A DNA stretch of 19,082 bases from CAZXCQ01 sp964639275 (GTDB lineage Bacteria > Desulfobacterota > DSM-4660 > Desulfatiglandales > Desulfatiglandaceae). Positions 14,945 to 19,082 of the stretch are shown piece after piece (position 1 is the first letter of the stretch; the number at the start of each line of letters is the position of its first letter). The position numbers and the translations under genes are program-made. The notes beneath the pieces are model-generated. The model had not been told where the DNA came from, made no database searches, and saw only the letters and a program-made list of their open reading frames with translations. The stretch is taken from contig CAZXCQ010000102.1 in the NCBI GenBank assembly GCA_964639275.1, positions 1 through 19,082 of the forward strand, given 5' to 3'.

Positions 14945-15709
14945 TCAGTGTTCTCGCAGTCCTCGGAGAGGCTGCATTCCAACCTCATCAAGAAGTGAGT
15001 TCATGATTTCGATGGCTTTCTGACGCTTCTTGTCCATCCAATTCCCGAGGTTGCGATCACCTCGAAACCCCTCCATGAACATCTCCATCTCGCGGTGATG
15101 GATATTACGTGGCCCACGAAGATGAAATAGCATCTCATTCAACCCAAATAGCTCACCAAAGCGTCGTCTGACCTCTTCGATCAGGCTGGTAATTTGCTCA
15201 ATCTTCTCTCGCCACTGTGGATTAACGATACAGGCTTTGCCCTCTGCTCTTTGAATCAAGGTACCATCTCTCGTCTTCCAGTACCCAGTGTTGAGCGCAA
15301 CAATGGTGTCTTCCATCGCTTGGTCGAAAGCGGAAAAGCTCAATTCCTGATGGAAATAGGTTCGGAACGCCGGGCGGTCAAGACACTGGGCGAAGAATGC
15401 AATCAGTTTTTTGTCTTTCCTCCATTCCGCACCGCCTGGCTTCCATTTCGCTTCTCGTTTGACTTGGTCAATCGTTCGCTTGCGGTGCTGCTTGAGTTCC
15501 GTGGGTGTGTATGTGCGGGTTGTTCTCCCGGGCGAGTAGTCTGTATGCGCCTCGTCATGGCAATTGGGGCAAAGTGGAATTCCGTTGTTGATATGGTCGT
15601 CCCCAAGGACAATATGGTGCACTTGCACTCGGTGGAGTCGGCCACATATGCAGCACCGGCGCCCACAGTCTGCCAAGAGTTGCTCGACTTCAGTTTTGTC
15701 GAAAGCCAC
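14945..15709 (-). CDS. HNH endonuclease family protein
   Basis: 254 residues from a GTG codon at 15709, chosen because GGAAGGAGA lies a few bases upstream and the HNH domain begins at once. The nuclease domain is residues about 8-55: a zinc CxxC (C19, C22), the HHI histidine pair (H31, H32), N42 and CPNCH (C47, C50, H51), the full HNH-with-zinc-ribbon pattern, with all key residues present. Such domains cut DNA by a one-metal beta-beta-alpha mechanism. Residues about 80-254 are helical and charged, with no domain I recognise, perhaps for target choice. The stop is five bases from the attC R'' box. As a cassette gene it could be a defence nuclease, but specificity is unknown. Confidence 0.88.
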   Translation of the reverse strand: MAFDKTEVEQLLADCGRRCCICGRLHRVQVHHIVLGDDHINNGIPLCPNCHDEAHTDYSPGRTTRTYTPTELKQHRKRTIDQVKREAKWKPGGAEWRKDKKLIAFFAQCLDRPAFRTYFHQELSFSAFDQAMEDTIVALNTGYWKTRDGTLIQRAEGKACIVNPQWREKIEQITSLIEEVRRRFGELFGLNEMLFHLRGPRNIHHREMEMFMEGFRGDRNLGNWMDKKRQKAIEIMNSLLDEVGMQPLRGLREH

Positions 15710-15733
15710 GAGTCGTCTCCTTCCTCATCTGTC

Positions 15734-15792
15734 ATCGAACGGGCTCTTCAGCCGCGCGGGGTTTTGCGTCGGCTGGAAGAGCAAGGTTAGAC
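15734..15792 (-). repeat. attC site A
   Basis: R'' GTCTAAC (15792-15786) fits the consensus exactly; L'' plus strand CGGCTGGAAGAGC (15770-15782); L' plus strand GCTCTTCAGCCG (15743-15754), complementary except for one extrahelical G at 15775/15776; R' GTTCGAT (15740-15734, cut 15740/15739). Length 59 bp. It belongs to the cassette to its right, whose start should carry GTTAGAC beyond the window edge. Confidence 0.87.
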
Positions 15793-15885
15793 TATTTTTC
15801 CCCAATTATATCTATGTACCGATACCCTTCCCCAATAATTGCGGAAAGTCTTTGGGCAAAAAAGGGCTCAACAGTCGCCTAAAAC

Positions 15886-16968
15886 TTATGGTTTACTCAA
15901 ATCCGATGAACTCTCACAAAAATGGATGGAGTTCCTGATAAATATCCCTTTGTTTGTGAAGAAATACACTTTGCCAGAGTCCACATATACGCCGCAGATA
16001 TCACCTGCTCCACCCTCACTCAACGGCTTGATATCGTACCAACTCGTATGAATTCGAACTTTCCCTCGACAAATAACTACGTCTGGCCCAATTGCACTCC
16101 AGCAATTTGTATTTACTGGAAATATCACATCTCTATCAAACATTGGGAATAGCGAGTCGAGCGCCCTTTCAAGTGAATCAAACTCTCTAACAGCCCCATG
16201 ATTGTCTATTATTACAACTATATTCTTCGCTCGTTTAATCCAAATATTATTCTCGTGATCCATTCCATGTAGTGGTCTCTCCTTCTTCGACCAATGTCCA
16301 ATCCCTATATTCGATACTATATTCCACTGATTGCCATCAAATTTTGCGCACCTTGATTGACCAAGGGCATAAATTACTTTATCGTCAGGAGAACAGATTA
16401 CCGCCACTTCGCCAATTTTGCCAGGATCATAGTCTGTTCTAATATTTTGGCGTATACGGCTCACTCTCGTAGGAAATCTGCTTCCAAACCAGATATCCCC
16501 ATTATTACCCACATAGACTGCCCAATTGAAATCTTCACCAAGTACATTTCTCTTAATGGATCGCTCAATACGAAATAACCCAAAACGTTTGTCATTACCT
16601 GAAGTTCCCCATGTTTCGCCAGCATTATTTGTGGCAATAGCAGCGGGTAAGTGGCCTCCAGGCTTGCTAAAATTCCTAATATTACCGACCTCCCAATGGC
16701 ACCAGCCTTTATCCATAATTAAGAAGAAACCACCTTTCGGATTTTTGCAAAAAGAAAAAACATTTGAGCCTGGAAGGCCAGAGCGTATATCATAAAACCT
16801 CCAATCAGTGTACAAGCGAATCTTTTTTTTTACTTCGTGTTGAGAGCTTCGTAAGGCATGGTTTACAATTTTTACTCCGTTTGAGATAAACAGACAAACG
16901 ACGCCCCAAACTAAGAGAGAAATTATTCCACTATAATTGGCAAAAAAATATGCAACACGTTTTTGCAT
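15886..16968 (-). CDS. Membrane-anchored beta-propeller-like protein
   Basis: 360 residues from the ATG at 16968; an in-frame TTG at 16989 is possible but less likely, because AGGAAAG sits at the right distance from the ATG. One hydrophobic segment (about residues 10-33) anchors it, and the rest is presumably outside the membrane. It has repeated blades of the kind seen in two-component-regulator propellers: YDIRSGLPGSNVFSF, AVYVGNNGDIWFGS, VICSPDDKVIYALGQ, GMDHENNIWIKRAK and KVYFFTNKGIFI. These motifs (GNNGDIWFGS above all) mark sensor-type propellers, but no kinase or regulator domain is attached. One base separates it from the stop of the upstream protease gene, with the ribosome site inside that gene, so translation is coupled. 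Likely partner of that protein; ligand unknown. Confidence 0.75.
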   Translation of the reverse strand: MQKRVAYFFANYSGIISLLVWGVVCLFISNGVKIVNHALRSSQHEVKKKIRLYTDWRFYDIRSGLPGSNVFSFCKNPKGGFFLIMDKGWCHWEVGNIRNFSKPGGHLPAAIATNNAGETWGTSGNDKRFGLFRIERSIKRNVLGEDFNWAVYVGNNGDIWFGSRFPTRVSRIRQNIRTDYDPGKIGEVAVICSPDDKVIYALGQSRCAKFDGNQWNIVSNIGIGHWSKKERPLHGMDHENNIWIKRAKNIVVIIDNHGAVREFDSLERALDSLFPMFDRDVIFPVNTNCWSAIGPDVVICRGKVRIHTSWYDIKPLSEGGAGDICGVYVDSGKVYFFTNKGIFIRNSIHFCESSSDLSKP

Positions 16969-16969
16969 A

Positions 16970-19057
16970 TTATTCTTTCCTGCCTTCAAGAACTTTTATC
17001 CAGTTTGGTTGTTTATACAGCCAAAGGGCAGAGTTTTTAAAGGCAACTGCCACTTCAATATCACTTATAGCTGTTATGCAGATACATCCTTCCCGTATGT
17101 CTTCTATTAGACTTTCAGGCAACTCAACATCATTAACATGTCCACGGTCAAATATACCTATATTTAGTCCACTGTCAGATTCAAGCAATACCCATGCACA
17201 TTGTTTGTTCGGACAACTGGAGATCTCTAATTTTCTTGGATTCGTATATCCGTCAAGGTTTAGATACAAAGGAGCATTCAAAGCAGATATTGAGCGTTCA
17301 TCATCACTATTAGGAAAAAGCCATACGATTCCATTTTGATCAAACTGGAATCCATTACCATATGGTATACTAGGAGGAGTAAAATCAGGTAGATCATAAG
17401 ATAATGGATCTGCTCCATGTACTACTCGTTGTTCCTTCCATTTATTGTTACCCCTATTAAAGGCGATTCGAAGATTTCCATTATCATACCAAATAACGGA
17501 GTCATCACGTCTTGTTGTCCAACCAGTCCCTCCAATTACATTCCATCGGCGCCTGCCATTACGGAATGATATTATTCCCCTGGTTGTGTTAACGACTATC
17601 CCCCCTTTTTCCACGGGAAGTATTTGTAAAATCCTTCCACCCAAAAACTTCATTTTATGTGGAGGAACTATCTCATTGTGGATTAATTCTCCACTTTTGC
17701 GGATCATGAAAGCTCGAACATGAAATCGTTCTCCGTCTCTATACGTAGCTCCCACAAACATTTGTTTGTCTTTGCAGTAAATCGATGTGATAATCGATTT
17801 CTGTAAAGAGATCTCATCTGTACTCTGATTGTTGGCCTGCTTCCACTCAAATTTTTCCTTGTCATAAGAATAAAGACCGGATGAAGTTCCGATATATAAT
17901 TGATCCCCGCTATTTGTCATGCAGTTTATAGAAGTAATAAAGGGTTTGCTGACAGGTTCCATTGTTATTTTGTCAACTTTTTGAGATTCTGCAATAGATG
18001 GAGCGGCCATCCAAGGGTAACCGATAAGACGATATGATAGAAATATTAGGGAGATACATAATGCAGTACATATCGAGATTCCCAGAGCATAACTCAAACG
18101 TACCGACAAGGCAGTGCTTAATGGGTTTTCAGGATTCATCTCTTTCTCTCTAAATTTAAACGCCTGCCGTACGCGTTCATCGCCGGGTGCATGAAAATAA
18201 CCGAGAAAAAAATTTCTAAAATAGAAGCCATACCACCTTCTTAAAATGTCTTGTAAGTAAACTAATATTATTGGCATTTTTTTAGATGTCAAGTTCGCAC
18301 TAGTCGCGCGCCGGATGCCCTGTGTTCTACCCGAAAGATGATGCCTTAGCCTCCTTTCGCCTTCTGGCGACAATTTAGTCCGGTTATTCATTCTTGATAA
18401 AGCGAATCGATCTGGTAGTGCTTCAATATCCCATGGATTTTGAAGGAGATCAAGGCATCCAGGTCCTGCAAAGGAAAATGAACTGAGAGATGCAAGAAAC
18501 ACAGATAACTTTGAATGAATTAAATGGCCTATTTCGTGTAAGGCATCAAACTGTTCATACAGTTTCCCGGAAATGAGATATTCAAATCTCTTTCTATTCA
18601 GAATAACGAAAGGGATACCTAAACACCAAAAAGCCTCATTTTCATAATTATCAACAAGTCTAAGTCGAGGGGTCTGGATACCAATGCTGTAACTCCTGCA
18701 AAACTTAGCCCAATCCTTTTTTTGAAATGATAATGGTTTGTTCTCTTTTGAGAAAATTATAGAGAATTTGTGGAGCAGTTGAAATATATTTGAGGATAAG
18801 TATAACAACAGCAATAAAAAAGCAGGTAAAAAAATAGATGTTATGAGAAGGAAATAAGCAATCAATCCATATGATGGCATAGCTATATCAAAAGACATGC
18901 GTAAAGATAAAAAAGTAATGGCAATCCAATTTAGTTTAGAAGGAATCGCTAAGTCTAATCCTACGGAAATTGCGATATATAATATGACTAATAATCCAGA
19001 TGTTGTTATACATTGTGTAAGCCAATATATTATTAACCTTCGCAAAATAGACGCCAT
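16970..19057 (-). CDS. M48-like membrane metallopeptidase fused to a beta-propeller-like domain
   Basis: 695 residues. About residues 10-95 contain three hydrophobic segments. A protease-like region follows: FDALHEIGHLIHSK with HEIGH at 174-178, and E212 in DIEALPDRFAL, an E-x-x-x-D arrangement after the zinc site like the E-x-x-A-D of M48 peptidases (HtpX/Ste24), with the usual alanine as proline. A fourth hydrophobic segment (about 315-345) then leads to a roughly 330-residue repetitive region with propeller blades (GDQLYIGTSSGLYSYD, QMFVGATYRDGERF, EKGGIVVNTTRGIISF, IEVAVAFKNSALWLYKQ). This suggests an internal zinc protease controlled by an external sensor. The reading frame stays open to the window edge beyond the ATG at 19057, so the start is not certain. 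It forms a two-gene unit with the next gene, in one cassette. Confidence 0.75.
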   Translation of the reverse strand: MASILRRLIIYWLTQCITTSGLLVILYIAISVGLDLAIPSKLNWIAITFLSLRMSFDIAMPSYGLIAYFLLITSIFLPAFLLLLLYLSSNIFQLLHKFSIIFSKENKPLSFQKKDWAKFCRSYSIGIQTPRLRLVDNYENEAFWCLGIPFVILNRKRFEYLISGKLYEQFDALHEIGHLIHSKLSVFLASLSSFSFAGPGCLDLLQNPWDIEALPDRFALSRMNNRTKLSPEGERRLRHHLSGRTQGIRRATSANLTSKKMPIILVYLQDILRRWYGFYFRNFFLGYFHAPGDERVRQAFKFREKEMNPENPLSTALSVRLSYALGISICTALCISLIFLSYRLIGYPWMAAPSIAESQKVDKITMEPVSKPFITSINCMTNSGDQLYIGTSSGLYSYDKEKFEWKQANNQSTDEISLQKSIITSIYCKDKQMFVGATYRDGERFHVRAFMIRKSGELIHNEIVPPHKMKFLGGRILQILPVEKGGIVVNTTRGIISFRNGRRRWNVIGGTGWTTRRDDSVIWYDNGNLRIAFNRGNNKWKEQRVVHGADPLSYDLPDFTPPSIPYGNGFQFDQNGIVWLFPNSDDERSISALNAPLYLNLDGYTNPRKLEISSCPNKQCAWVLLESDSGLNIGIFDRGHVNDVELPESLIEDIREGCICITAISDIEVAVAFKNSALWLYKQPNWIKVLEGRKE

Positions 19058-19082
19058 TAAAGTGCTGCATACTGGGTTGTGG

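Larger units (their letters stand above)
12789..19082 (-). mobile_element. Integron gene-cassette array without integrase in the window (CALIN-like)
   Basis: Cassette junctions (G|TT on the minus strand) are at 15740/15739, 14820/14819, 13995/13994 and 12789/12788. They bound an HNH cassette (15739-14820), an HELIH cassette (14819-13995) and a 256-aa protein cassette (13994-12789, interrupted by an intron). A larger cassette to the right runs off the window edge. All genes share one orientation, each ends close to its attC, and start codons of the three short cassettes are 13-30 bases from the cassette start. The first bases of each cassette are complementary to the R'' box of its own attC, as circular cassette intermediates require. 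No tyrosine recombinase intI is present, so this is either a CALIN or the interior of a chromosomal integron. Confidence 0.82.

Noticed and set aside
16969..16989. TTG start at 16989 for the second propeller protein.
   Set aside because: The ATG at 16968 has AGGAAAG at suitable spacing and directly precedes the membrane segment.

Overview
The window has two halves. Bases 1 to about 7.8 kb are compact, moderately GC-rich and transcribed rightwards, like a normal bacterial chromosome. From about 8.1 kb to the end every gene is on the minus strand, composition is uneven (often AT-rich), and the genes are separated by palindromic recombination sites. The gene families suggest an anaerobic or sediment bacterium, perhaps a Desulfobacterota-type lineage; this is inference from gene content only, and there is no rRNA or marker gene.

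Left half. A likely operon encodes a fused TRAP permease (64-1929), an SDR oxidoreductase (2061-2870), an acyl-CoA synthetase (2889-4409), an acyl-CoA dehydrogenase (4476-5654) and a cyclase-family metal hydrolase (5620-6414). Together they look like an uptake, CoA-activation, oxidation and hydrolysis route for an organic acid that cannot be named from sequence. Next come a glutamine-dependent NAD synthetase gene broken by two large internal deletions (6563-7255), a GNAT acetyltransferase (7296-7823), and a 177-bp palindromic MITE-like element with a 5-bp target duplication that falls on the GNAT stop codon (7824-8000).

Right half. I read this as an integron gene-cassette array with no integrase in the window (CALIN-like, or the distal part of a chromosomal integron). 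Three intact attC sites (15734-15792, 14813-14939, 13989-14050) and one interrupted by an intron (12783-12833 plus 13190-13196) were found by eye. The decisive test is internal: the first bases of each of three successive cassettes are repeated, as the complement, in the R'' box of that cassette's own attC (GTTCGATGA, GTTGGGAT, GTTAGCATT). The third match appears only when the group II intron remnant (about 12834-13189) is removed. That intron is antisense to the cassettes, as known for group IIC-attC introns. The last 17 nt of a second copy lie at 8872-8888 beside another R''-like sequence.

Cassette contents, in transcription order from the right edge: an M48-like membrane protease fused to a beta-propeller-like domain, translationally coupled to a second membrane-anchored propeller-like protein; an HNH nuclease; an HELIH metallopeptidase-like protein; an unrecognised 256-aa protein; then a long unit with two lipoproteins, one with cysteine-rich 30-residue tandem repeats encoded by a 90-bp DNA repeat; and finally a SAM-dependent methyltransferase next to the array's left edge.
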